This document shows positions 7,477-14,448 of a DNA stretch of 34,438 nucleotides, piece by piece. This stretch comes from Candidatus Ventricola gallistercoris (GTDB lineage Bacteria; Bacillota; Clostridia; Christensenellales; Aristaeellaceae), in assembly GCA_018716525.1 (NCBI GenBank), contig DVJV01000184.1, positions 1 to 34,438 of the forward strand, given 5' to 3'. Made by a program: the position numbers and the translations under genes. The notes beneath the pieces were generated by a model that was not told the DNA's origin, did not search any database, and saw nothing but the letters and a program-made list of their open reading frames with translations. Numbering within the stretch: the stretch's first letter is position 1; the number at the start of each line of letters is the position of its first letter.

Positions 7477-8574
7477 ATGCGCGTCAAATCGCTGAGCCTG
7501 AGCCAGTTTCGCAACTATGAGCAGGCGCTCATCGAGCCGGATGCGGGCGTGACCGTGTTTACCGGCCCCAACGCGCAGGGAAAGACCAACATTTTGGAGG
7601 CGCTTCACCTGTGCTGCCTGGGGCGCAGCCACCGCACATCGCGCGATGAGGAGCTCATCCGGTGGGGGCAGCCCTGCGCGCGCGCAGCCGTGACCACCGA
7701 GCAGCGCGACGGCACGCACGAGGTGAGCGTGGCGCTCAGCCGCGCGGGCAGGCGGCGCAAGGTGGTGCGCATCGGCGCAAGGCAGGCCGAGCGCATCGGC
7801 GAATTGCTGGGCCACGTGTGCGGCGTGCTGTTTTCGCCGGAGGATCTTCAGATTGTCAAGAGCGGCCCGGCGGAGCGCCGAAGGTTTATCGACATGCAGC
7901 TCTCCCAGCTCCGCCCGGCGTATTTCTATGCGCTGCAGCGGGCCATGCGCACGCTCAACCAGCGCAATGCGCTGCTGCGGGACATCGCGCGCGATCCTTC
8001 GCTGATTTCCACGCTGGATATGTGGGATGAGCAGCTTGCCCAGTGCGGCGCGCTGATCGCCGAAAACCGGCGCGAGGCCATCGGCAGGCTTTGCGAGCTG
8101 GCCGCCTCTGCGCACGCATCGCTGACCGGCGGCAGGGAGCAGCTTTCGCTGCGGTATCTCTCCCCGTTTGCGCAGGCGCAGGATGTCCGCGAGGCCATGC
8201 TCGCGCGGCTGCACGACGCCAGAAGCGAGGATCTGCGGCGGATGACCACCAGCGTGGGCGTTCACCGCGACGATATCGGCATCACCATCGACGGGAAGGA
8301 TGCCAGGCTCTTTGCCTCACAGGGGCAGCAGCGCAGCGCGGTGCTCTCCCTCAAGCTGGCGCAGCTGGAGCTGGCCATGCAGGAGCGTGGCGAGGCGCCC
8401 GTTTTGATGCTGGACGACGTGATGAGCGAGCTGGACCCTTCCAGGCGCAGGCAGCTCATCGAGCGCATCGACCGGGTGCAGACGTTTGTTACCTGCACCG
8501 ATCTTTCGGATCTGGCAGGCGCGCGTCAGGGCGCCGTGTACCGTGTGGAAAACGGCGTGCTGACCGCTTTGTGA
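7477..8574 (+). CDS. recF: DNA replication and repair protein RecF
   Basis: RecF is an SMC-like ATPase that helps load RecA at gapped DNA with RecO and RecR. The protein has 365 residues, the usual length. It begins MRVKSLSLSQFRNY, has Walker A GPNAQGKTN (residues 30-38), the family block FSPEDLQIVKSGPAERRRFIDMQLSQ, the GVHRDDI motif, the ABC signature-like SQGQQRSAVLSLKLAQ, and Walker B with D-loop VLMLDDVMSELDPSRR. It follows dnaN by 31 bp with a GAGAGGGTGAAG ribosome site and no promoter, so the two are one operon. A dense DnaA-box cluster starts about 50 bp after its stop. Confidence 0.97.
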   Translation: MRVKSLSLSQFRNYEQALIEPDAGVTVFTGPNAQGKTNILEALHLCCLGRSHRTSRDEELIRWGQPCARAAVTTEQRDGTHEVSVALSRAGRRRKVVRIGARQAERIGELLGHVCGVLFSPEDLQIVKSGPAERRRFIDMQLSQLRPAYFYALQRAMRTLNQRNALLRDIARDPSLISTLDMWDEQLAQCGALIAENRREAIGRLCELAASAHASLTGGREQLSLRYLSPFAQAQDVREAMLARLHDARSEDLRRMTTSVGVHRDDIGITIDGKDARLFASQGQQRSAVLSLKLAQLELAMQERGEAPVLMLDDVMSELDPSRRRQLIERIDRVQTFVTCTDLSDLAGARQGAVYRVENGVLTAL

Positions 8575-8623
8575 TCTTTTGGGCGAATGCGCAAAAATCC
8601 TGTAAAATCGAGGAAAAGCGCAG

Positions 8624-8709
8624 TTATCCAGAAGTTATACACAGCCGTCCACAAATCATCCACAGTTTTCCACACAAATGTGGAAAAGTCTGTGGAAAAC
8701 TGTGGAAGG
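8624..8709 (+). other. Dense DnaA-box cluster downstream of recF; candidate oriC or part of it
   Basis: Eight DnaA-box-like 9-mers lie within 86 bp: TTATCCAGA (8624-8632), TTATACACA (8635-8643, full consensus TTATNCACA), CCGTCCACA (8645-8653), TCATCCACA (8656-8664) and TTTTCCACA (8666-8674) on the plus strand, then TGTGGAAAA (8679-8687), TGTGGAAAA (8691-8699) and TGTGGAAGG (8701-8709) inverted. Five face one way and three the other. The preceding bases 8575-8623 are AT-richer than the surroundings and could be an unwinding element. Two CTGTGCACAG-like repeats follow (8823-8832 and 8852-8860). The whole 390-bp gap 8575-8964 shows no credible gene. Origin function is inferred from box density and the dnaN-recF context. 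Confidence 0.7.
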
Positions 8710-8964
8710 AAGTGGGAAAACCGGAGGAAAAACCCGCCGGATACCGCTCGCCACGGCGCCCCAAAAAGCAGGCGGCGACAGGGTTTTGGGGGCTATTTGC
8801 AGGCGGTGCGGAAGTGGAAGCGCTGTGCACAGTCCAAAAGTGGAAAAGTGGTGTGCACAGGCCCTGCCCGGGGGAAAACCCGGTGCGGCATGTGCGCGCC
8901 GCCCGGCATGAAAACCCCGCTTTTTGGCCAATCTAAGGCAAAAAACGGGAAGAAGGCTGGGCTG

Positions 8965-9207
8965 ATGATCGTCTTATATCAACAGGGGCTGGAGGATGTG
9001 GCCGCACAGCTGTCCGCCATGGGCTACCGGGTGCATCCCATGAGCAGCCGCATCCCGGCGGATGCGGTGCTCTATGTCAGCGATCTGCGCGGCGCGCTGC
9101 ACGTGCGCGCGGGCGCGCGCGGCACGGCGATGGTCTGTGCGCGCGGGCTGAATGCCGCTCAGATCGCCGCCGCGCTTGCGCGGCGGGGGTGCGCGCCGCT
9201 GTTTTAA
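8965..9207 (+). CDS. Small YkuS/UPF0180-like protein
   Basis: An 80-residue protein starting MIVLYQQGLEDVAAQLSAMGYRVHPM. The layout resembles the UPF0180 (YkuS) family: a first strand, a helix with the LxxVxxxLxxxGYxV pattern, a central strand (AVLYVSD), a second strand with hydrophobic core (GTAMVCARG), and a final LNAAQIAAALARRG helix. The function of that family is unknown. The match is by pattern only, so I assign no symbol. An open frame extends upstream to 8587 through the DnaA-box cluster, but the ATG at 8965 has an AAGAAGG ribosome site and begins the ordered part of the protein. It is the first gene after the candidate origin and precedes the DUF5711-like gene by 49 bp. Confidence 0.6.
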   Translation: MIVLYQQGLEDVAAQLSAMGYRVHPMSSRIPADAVLYVSDLRGALHVRAGARGTAMVCARGLNAAQIAAALARRGCAPLF

Positions 9208-9256
9208 CGCCTCCGCCGGGCGCACAGGCCCCGGAGGAATGCGAAAGGAAGTTTGC

Positions 9257-10459
9257 ATGGATCGCAAAAAGAGGCGTGTCACCTACATGACCGGCGCCAA
9301 CGCCACGTTCGGCTCCTACGGGCTGAACGACGAAAGCAAGAAGAAAAAGAAGAAAAAGCCGCTTTCAAGCCATTTGCGCATGCTCTTTGCGCTGCTGGCG
9401 CTTTGCGGAATGCTTGCCGTGGTGGTGGCGTATGCGCTGCTGGATTCCGGGCGAAGCGGCGTGGGCCGCGTCACGCGCATCGGCGCCACGCTCAGCCAGA
9501 ACGTGATGCCGTTTGGCTCGAGCGTCATTTTCTACGACGGCACGACGCTGCACTGCGTGGCGGCCACGGGCGGCAACGAGTGGAGCTACCAGATCGGCAC
9601 CAACGCCGATTACGACGCCACCGAGCAGCGCATCGTGGCCTGGTCGGGCAACGACCTGTACATCCTCAACAACCGCGGCCGGCTCATCTACAACAACAAG
9701 ATGTCTGACGCCATTCAGTTTGCCAGCGCGGGCGAGGAATACGTGGCCGTGTTTGTGGGCGAGGCGGACAACGGCGTGGTGAGCGTCATCGACAGCAACG
9801 GACAGACGGTGGACAACATCACCATTGAAAACCAGACGCTGCTGGACATCGGCTTTTTCAAATCCACCACCTCTTCAAGCGCGCAGGAGACCGAGCTGAT
9901 GTGGGTGCTGGGCCTGGATACCACCGGCACGGTGATCTCCACCGAATTGCAGACGTTCCAGCCCGGCAAGCTCTCCACCGGCAAGAGCTCCCTGGGCGAG
10001 CACATCGCCTACATGATCTACGATCAGGACGGCGTGCTCAACGTGGTGACCACCCGCCAGATCATGCACTACAACTACCGGGTGCTGGAGGAATCCTCCC
10101 CCACGCTGATCTATGGCTACACCGTCGAGGACGTGGTCAAGAGCGGCGGCACGCTCTACCAGCTTCTGGTGCCGGCGCAGGACCAGAGCGAGGGCATCAA
10201 CCTCAACAACGTCCGCCTGATGTATGGGAGCATCGACCGCGTGCTGCACCTGCCCAGCACCTGCCTGGCCGCCACGCTGGGCACGCGCTCGGTGTACGGC
10301 TTTGCTTCCAATGCCGTGTATGCCTGCCGGTTCAACGAGACGACATTCCGCGCCTATGCGCTGCCCATCAACGTCACTGCCGTGCTGGGCATGATTTCGG
10401 ATAACCGCGCGGTGGTCGCCTCCGGTTCCGAAATCTATGTGGTGGAGCTGCCGCTGTAA
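9257..10459 (+). CDS. DUF5711-like single-pass membrane protein with extracytoplasmic beta-propeller-like domain
   Basis: A 400-residue protein of unknown role. Residues 1-36 are cytoplasmic and basic, including a run of seven lysines. Residues about 42-62 form one transmembrane helix (MLFALLALCGMLAVVVAYALL). The remaining roughly 335 residues are outside and rich in beta-strand repeats of the type D-G-x-x-L-H-C-V, NDLYILNNRGRLIYNN and DSNGQTVDN, as in WD/PQQ-like propellers. The domain ends in a strand EIYVVELPL. This matches what I know of the DUF5711 family in Clostridia. The start ATG at 9257 has a GAAAGGAAG ribosome site. It precedes a CvpA-like gene by 26 bp, which suggests a shared cell-envelope role, but no function is established. 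Confidence 0.72.
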   Translation: MDRKKRRVTYMTGANATFGSYGLNDESKKKKKKKPLSSHLRMLFALLALCGMLAVVVAYALLDSGRSGVGRVTRIGATLSQNVMPFGSSVIFYDGTTLHCVAATGGNEWSYQIGTNADYDATEQRIVAWSGNDLYILNNRGRLIYNNKMSDAIQFASAGEEYVAVFVGEADNGVVSVIDSNGQTVDNITIENQTLLDIGFFKSTTSSSAQETELMWVLGLDTTGTVISTELQTFQPGKLSTGKSSLGEHIAYMIYDQDGVLNVVTTRQIMHYNYRVLEESSPTLIYGYTVEDVVKSGGTLYQLLVPAQDQSEGINLNNVRLMYGSIDRVLHLPSTCLAATLGTRSVYGFASNAVYACRFNETTFRAYALPINVTAVLGMISDNRAVVASGSEIYVVELPL

Positions 10460-10485
10460 ACCCTGGCGCGGCGAAAGGAGAACCC

Positions 10486-11172
10486 ATGAACATCATCGAC
10501 ATCATCATCCTGGTTGCGCTCGCCGTGAGCGTGATCATGGGCATGTACCGGGGATTCATCAACGGCGTGCTCAGCGTGGCCGCGCTCATCGGCGCGGCGG
10601 CGGTGGCCTTTGCCGTCAGCGGCGAATTGGCCGCCTGGCTTCAGGGCAATGAGACGCTCATCAACACCCTGATGTATTACACCGACGCCGGAAGCCGCAT
10701 CAAGGATCTGGATCTGTCGCTGCTCTCCGTCTCTCAGGTTTCCGAGAGCGCGCTCGCCCAGATTCTGGAAAACGCGCAGCTTCCCTCGGCCTTCCAGACG
10801 GCGTTCCTCTCCGAATTGAGCACCGCGCCAGGCACGACCTCCGTCTCCACGCTCTTGAGCCAGACGATCGTGAGCGTGTCCATCTCCATTCTCAGCTTCC
10901 TGATCTGCTTTTTGCTTTGCTACATCGTGGCCACGTTCATCATCCATCTGATCTGCTACGTGTTTGAGCTGCCCGTGCTGCGCCATCTGGATGCGCTGGC
11001 AGGCGGCGTGTTCGGCCTGGCCCGCGGCGTGCTGCTGCTGTTCATCTTCTTTGCGCTGGTGCCCATCGTGCTGGCCGTGGCGCCGGTGGAGCAGCTTTCG
11101 CAGGTGTTTGCCCAGTCGCAGCTGGCGCCGCTGTTTGACAGCCGGCTGATCCTCTCCATTCTGGGCGCGTAA
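10486..11172 (+). CDS. CvpA family membrane protein
   Basis: A 228-residue integral membrane protein. The N-terminus MNIIDIIILVALAVSVIMGMYRGFINGVLSVAALIGAAAVAFAVS is the CvpA signature: an N-terminal helix, the GxxRGFINGVLS turn, then a second helix. A polar extracytoplasmic stretch (about residues 48-120) is followed by two more hydrophobic segments (ISILSFLICFLLCYIVATFIIHLICYVF and a GVFGLARGVLLLFIFFALVPIVLAV block), where G.FGLARG is also conserved. CvpA proteins are needed for colicin V production in E. coli and for envelope stress tolerance in other species; their molecular role is not settled. The gene has a GAAAGGAG ribosome site and is cotranscribed with the DUF5711-like gene. Confidence 0.85.
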   Translation: MNIIDIIILVALAVSVIMGMYRGFINGVLSVAALIGAAAVAFAVSGELAAWLQGNETLINTLMYYTDAGSRIKDLDLSLLSVSQVSESALAQILENAQLPSAFQTAFLSELSTAPGTTSVSTLLSQTIVSVSISILSFLICFLLCYIVATFIIHLICYVFELPVLRHLDALAGGVFGLARGVLLLFIFFALVPIVLAVAPVEQLSQVFAQSQLAPLFDSRLILSILGA

Positions 11173-11220
11173 CCATCAAACTGGTTTCAATGTCCATATC
11201 GCGCGAAAGGAGCGCATGCC

Positions 11221-11394
11221 ATGGAGGTCTTTTACTACCGGTGTGAAGTGTGCGGCTATGTGCATCAGGTGCCCAGCTACTGGATGAGCTATGAGCCGGA
11301 GCCCACGTGCGAACAGATGCACTTTTCGCCGCAAACGCACGAAGTCTGCACAGAAAAGACCCTGACCTATGCGGGCGGGGGAGACGAGGATTGA
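11221..11394 (+). CDS. 57-residue Cys/His protein, possible zinc ribbon
   Basis: A short gene with a GCGAAAGGAGC ribosome site and an ATG at 11221. The product begins MEVFYYRCEVCGYVHQV, with a CxxC knuckle (C8, C11), and has further possible metal ligands at C30, H34, H41 and C44. The tail is acidic (GGGDED). This pattern suggests a small zinc-binding protein, but the second half lacks a clean CxxC, so metal binding is inference. It sits between the CvpA-like gene and a two-helix membrane protein with only 48 and 10 bp of spacing, which supports real translation. I recognise no named family. Confidence 0.65.
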   Translation: MEVFYYRCEVCGYVHQVPSYWMSYEPEPTCEQMHFSPQTHEVCTEKTLTYAGGGDED

Positions 11395-11404
11395 GGGACG
11401 CGGC

Positions 11405-11899
11405 ATGGAACAAAAGGGAAAGAGTGGGGCCATCCGCCTGACAAACAAGACGGCCATCGCCCTGCGCAGAAGCGCTGCCAACGTGCGCCACGCGTGGCTG
11501 GTGACGGCAGCCGTGCTCACGCTTCTATTGGCGTGCCTGGCGGTCTATCTGGGCATGCGCTGGCTGCATGCTGTGCCGGTGGTGGTGGCGGTGACGGTGC
11601 TGCTGGATGCGGTCATCGGCTTTCACGCGCGCAACCGCTATTTGCAGATCGTGGGACAGGCGATCTGCACCGAGGCGGCCGCGCGAAACATGCGTTCGGG
11701 CTCGGAGAGCGAACGCATCCGCCGGGCCGCGCGCGATCTGATGCGCGTCAAGCAGGATGTGCTGGAGGGGGCCGCCGCGCCCAAAGCCGGTGTGGATACC
11801 CGCGAGTGGAGCGATGTGCTCGGCGTGGGGGCCAGACCCCCGCACCGGCGCCGCCGGCAGGCTGGGTTTGAGGTCATTGAGAGCGAAAAGGTCAGGTGA
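11405..11899 (+). CDS. Hypothetical membrane protein with two N-terminal helices
   Basis: A 164-residue protein that I do not recognise. Residues about 30-50 (AWLVTAAVLTLLLACLAVYLG) and 55-72 (AVPVVVAVTVLLDAVIGF) are hydrophobic and probably span the membrane. The rest is a charged, mostly helical cytoplasmic tail with an arginine-rich stretch (RPPHRRRRQ). The start at 11405 follows a GAGGGA site. Its 3' end overlaps the GTG start of the next gene by 3 bp (stop TGA within GTGA), so the two are translationally coupled. Confidence 0.65.
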   Translation: MEQKGKSGAIRLTNKTAIALRRSAANVRHAWLVTAAVLTLLLACLAVYLGMRWLHAVPVVVAVTVLLDAVIGFHARNRYLQIVGQAICTEAAARNMRSGSESERIRRAARDLMRVKQDVLEGAAAPKAGVDTREWSDVLGVGARPPHRRRRQAGFEVIESEKVR

Positions 11900-13953
11900 A
11901 ACCGTTTTTCATGGCGTCGATTGCAATTGCGGTGCTGTTCGTCTGCGGCGGCGTGCTGGCGGCGCGTCTGCTGCTGCCGGGCAAAAGAAAAGGGGTGCAG
12001 GCGTGCCTGGGCGGCGCGCTGGGGCTGCTTTTGAGCGTGCAGATCCCGGCGGTGTGGTTCTCGCTGCTGTTTTTGTGCGGCGGCGTGATGATGGTGCGCT
12101 TCCTGCTTCCGGGCAAGAGCCCGCTTGTGCGGGTGTGGCTGGGTTTGGCGCTGGGCGTGCTGCTGGAAATGCAGCTCCCGGCGCTGTTTGCCTATGTGTT
12201 TGATTTTTCCATTCGCGCGCATCAGGCGGCGGCGCTTCTCATGACGGCGGCCGTTGCGCTGTGCGCATATCTGCGCGACAGGCGAGCGCCCTGCAAAATG
12301 AGCGCCTCCGACCGCAGGCAGCTTGCGGTGATGGCCGCAGTCTGCCTGCCGCTTGCGGTGCTCTCGGCCTACCTGCAGTACACGCACATGATCATGCCCG
12401 CCGCCGACGGGTCGCTTTGGTGCGGGCAGTCCACATACGGCGATCTGTGCATGCACCTGGCGTTTGTCACGTCGATGGAGAACATGGCCTTCCCCCCCAC
12501 CTATAATCTGCTCTCCGGCACATCGCTCTCCTATCCCTATCTGACCGACTCGCTGAGCACCAGCCTCTACATGCTGGGCATGCCGCTCAATCTCTCGCTG
12601 GTCGTGCCCGGCACGCTGCTGATGGTCATGACCTATGCGGGCTACATGCTCCTGGCTCAGCAGATCCTGGGCGGACGGTACAAGGCGGTGGCTGTAGCGG
12701 CGCTGCTGTTCTTCTTTAACGGCGGCCTGGGCTTCCTCTATGACTTTGACATGGCGTTTCGGGACGGGTTTGCCCGGGTGAAGGAGATCTTCACCGGCTA
12801 TTACCTCACCCCCGCCAATCAGCCCGCCCTCAACCTGCGCTTTTCCAACGTCATCGTGGATCTGATGATCCCCCAGCGCTCGCTGCTGGGCGGCTGGGCG
12901 CTGGGCATTCCCGCGCTGTATCTGCTCATCAGCGCCACGCGCGAAAAGTCCATGCGCCAGACGGTCATGCTGGGGCTGTGGGCCGGGGCGCTGCCGCTGG
13001 TGCACACCCACACCTTTCTGGCGCTCGGGCTGTTTTCCGGCGGCTATCTGCTCGGCAGGTTCATCATAAACCCGCAGGACAGGCGCTTTTTGCTGCGCAT
13101 GGCGGGCACATACCTGGCTATCACGCTCGTGCTGGCGCTGCCGCAGGTGCTCTTCAACGCCGTCAAGCAGACCGTGGAGGGCGGCTCGCTGCGCTTTCAG
13201 TTCAACTGGGTCAACAACAGCGGCGGCAACGGGCTGATCGACGGCTACTTCTGGTTCTGGATCAAGAATGCGGGATTGCCGTTCATTCTCATGCTCTGCG
13301 CGTGCCTGAACGCGCGGCGGCGCGGCTATCTGGATATCGTGATGGGCATGGCGGCCATCTTTATCGTCGCCGAGACGGTGATCTTCCAGCCCAACGAGTA
13401 CGACAACAACAAGCTCTTTTACATCTGGTACATGTTTGCGGTGATCCTGGCCGCGGACTACGGCTCCATCCTCATGCAGCGGCTGGCGGGGCTGCGCGGA
13501 CGGGTGCTGCTGTGCGCGCTGTTTCTGTGGGCGAGCATGTTTTCCGGGGCGCTGTCCATCGGCAGGGAAGTGGTCTCGGGCTACCAGCTCTTTTCCAGGA
13601 GCGCGGTGGAGGCAGGCGACTGGATTCGCGAAAACACCGATCACGACGATGTGTTTCTCACCGGGCAGCAGCACATCAATCCGGTGTGCTCGCTGGCGGG
13701 CCGCCAGATTTTGTGCGGAAGCGACCTGTATGTATACTTCCACGGGCTTGATTACAGCGTGCAGGCGCAGGATTGCAAGCGCTTTTACGAGAACCCGCGC
13801 GAAAATGCGGATGTGCTTTCCCGCTACGGCGTCGATTACATCTATGTGAGCGACTACGAGCGCTCGGAGTTCCTCGTGGACACGGCGGCGCTGTCCGAGC
13901 TGTACACGGTGGTCTATGAAAACGCCGATGTGACCATCTACCGCGCAGACTGA
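11896..13953 (+). CDS. Large polytopic membrane protein, GT-C glycosyltransferase-like, with tandem N-terminal duplication
   Basis: A 685-residue protein with about a dozen hydrophobic segments and a C-terminal soluble domain (about residues 560-685). It starts at GTG 11896, overlapping the previous stop, with an AAAAGG site. Large periplasmic loops include YTHMIMPAADGSLWCGQSTYGDLCMHLAF, which in GT-C-fold enzymes is where acidic catalytic residues sit (here D followed by GDLCMH). The C-terminal part (AGDWIRENTDHDDVFLTG...YVDYIYVSDYE-type) resembles the soluble tail of membrane mannosyl- or arabinosyltransferase-like proteins. A lipid-linked sugar transferase is therefore plausible but unproven. 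The N-terminus contains a 44-residue tandem repeat (residues 15-54 and 59-98). A copy of the dispersed repeat follows the stop. Confidence 0.7.
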   Translation: MKPFFMASIAIAVLFVCGGVLAARLLLPGKRKGVQACLGGALGLLLSVQIPAVWFSLLFLCGGVMMVRFLLPGKSPLVRVWLGLALGVLLEMQLPALFAYVFDFSIRAHQAAALLMTAAVALCAYLRDRRAPCKMSASDRRQLAVMAAVCLPLAVLSAYLQYTHMIMPAADGSLWCGQSTYGDLCMHLAFVTSMENMAFPPTYNLLSGTSLSYPYLTDSLSTSLYMLGMPLNLSLVVPGTLLMVMTYAGYMLLAQQILGGRYKAVAVAALLFFFNGGLGFLYDFDMAFRDGFARVKEIFTGYYLTPANQPALNLRFSNVIVDLMIPQRSLLGGWALGIPALYLLISATREKSMRQTVMLGLWAGALPLVHTHTFLALGLFSGGYLLGRFIINPQDRRFLLRMAGTYLAITLVLALPQVLFNAVKQTVEGGSLRFQFNWVNNSGGNGLIDGYFWFWIKNAGLPFILMLCACLNARRRGYLDIVMGMAAIFIVAETVIFQPNEYDNNKLFYIWYMFAVILAADYGSILMQRLAGLRGRVLLCALFLWASMFSGALSIGREVVSGYQLFSRSAVEAGDWIRENTDHDDVFLTGQQHINPVCSLAGRQILCGSDLYVYFHGLDYSVQAQDCKRFYENPRENADVLSRYGVDYIYVSDYERSEFLVDTAALSELYTVVYENADVTIYRAD
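11938..12201 (+). repeat. 132-bp tandem duplication inside the GT-C-like gene
   Basis: Bases 11938-12069 and 12070-12201 encode two adjacent 44-residue units. The first contains FVCGGVLAARLLLPGK and LGGALGLLL..QIPA; the second contains FLCGGVMMVRFLLPGK and LGLALGVLL..QLPA. By eye 22 of 40 aligned residues are identical. Each unit is one helix, a LLPGK turn, and a second helix. Confidence 0.85.
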
Positions 13954-13975
13954 CGGCAACAGGGATTATAAGCAC

Positions 13976-13997
13976 GGGGCGGCGCTTTTGCCGCCCC
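13976..13997 (+). terminator. GC-rich hairpin after the GT-C-like gene
   Basis: GGGGCGGC (13976-13983) pairs with GCCGCCCC (13990-13997) around GCTTTT, 22 bases after the stop. It lacks a T-tail and is directly followed by dispersed repeat copy A, which may have displaced the tail. Confidence 0.5.
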
Positions 13998-14160
13998 TCA
14001 GTCTGTCGAAAAAGTCCGCCTGCGGCGTTCTTTTTCGAAGTTTGCGCTGTTTCCCTCTCGCCCCGCATGGGGCTCCCGGGCGGGAAACTGCGCAAGGAAG
14101 CCTTGCACAGCGAGGCCCGAATCCGCCGCACATGTCGCCGGATTCGGATTGCATTTGGAG
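13998..14160 (-). repeat. Dispersed hairpin repeat, copy A (inverted, truncated)
   Basis: 163 bp of the repeat in the opposite orientation to copies B, C and D. It begins TCAGTCTGTCGAAAAAG, contains the (A)AAAAAG...CTTTTT hairpin with a GCA-type loop, the GCGCTGTTTCCC / GGGAAACTGCGC arm pair with apical GCCCC/GGGGC stem, the GCCTTGC-type hairpin and the GAATCCG / CGGATTC hairpin. It stops at TTTGGAGGG, missing the last roughly 45 bp. That GGAGGG lies 9 bases before the ATG of the next gene and appears to act as its ribosome binding site. Confidence 0.85.
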
Positions 14161-14169
14161 GGATGGCGC

Positions 14170-14397
14170 ATGGTGGAGCGGTTTTTGCGCTACTCGCTGG
14201 AGCGGGAGCGCAAGATCTGCGTGGTGCTGCTTAGCGGCGGGGCGATGAAAAAGACCAATCTGCAAGTCACATCCCTGGATGCGGACGGCGCGGGTTTCAC
14301 GGCGCGGCTGCCGGGGCGCAAGCGCGACGTGCACCTGAGCACAGCAGACGTGCTGACGGCGGCGTATGCGCGCGGGGATCAGGGCGAACTGGAGTGA
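14170..14397 (+). CDS. Small conserved protein of unknown function (75 residues)
   Basis: The product reads MVERFLRYSLERERKICVVLL, then LQVTSLDADGAGFTARLPGRKRDVHLSTADVLTAAYARGDQGELE. I have an impression of a small Clostridial family with the same N-terminal helix, beta-strand core and C-terminal YARGDxGE motif, without a named function; this is from memory and unchecked. An N-terminal extension to a TTG at 14149 is possible but would be encoded by the dispersed repeat. The ATG at 14170 fits a GGAGGG site at 14155-14160. That site is the truncated end of repeat copy A, so expression may depend on the insertion. The nucleotidyltransferase gene follows 51 bp downstream. Confidence 0.65.
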   Translation: MVERFLRYSLERERKICVVLLSGGAMKKTNLQVTSLDADGAGFTARLPGRKRDVHLSTADVLTAAYARGDQGELE

Positions 14398-14448
14398 ATG
14401 CCGCGGCCTGTGCGGCAAGATGGCAACGTGAAACCGGGAGGAATGGCC

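Noticed and set aside
8587-8964. Extended start for the YkuS-like gene running through the DnaA-box cluster
   Set aside because: The translated extension is low in order and Arg/Lys-rich; the ATG at 8965 has its own ribosome site and begins the globular part.
11638-13959. A 773-codon open frame on the minus strand opposite the GT-C-like gene
   Set aside because: It is rich in His, Arg, Gln and Ala with no domain logic, lacks a ribosome site, and mirrors a clear membrane protein. Long antisense frames are common in GC-rich coding DNA. The same applies to minus-strand frames at 646-2022, 13966-15462 and 17065-18345, and plus-strand frames at 26262-27206 and 29162-30532.
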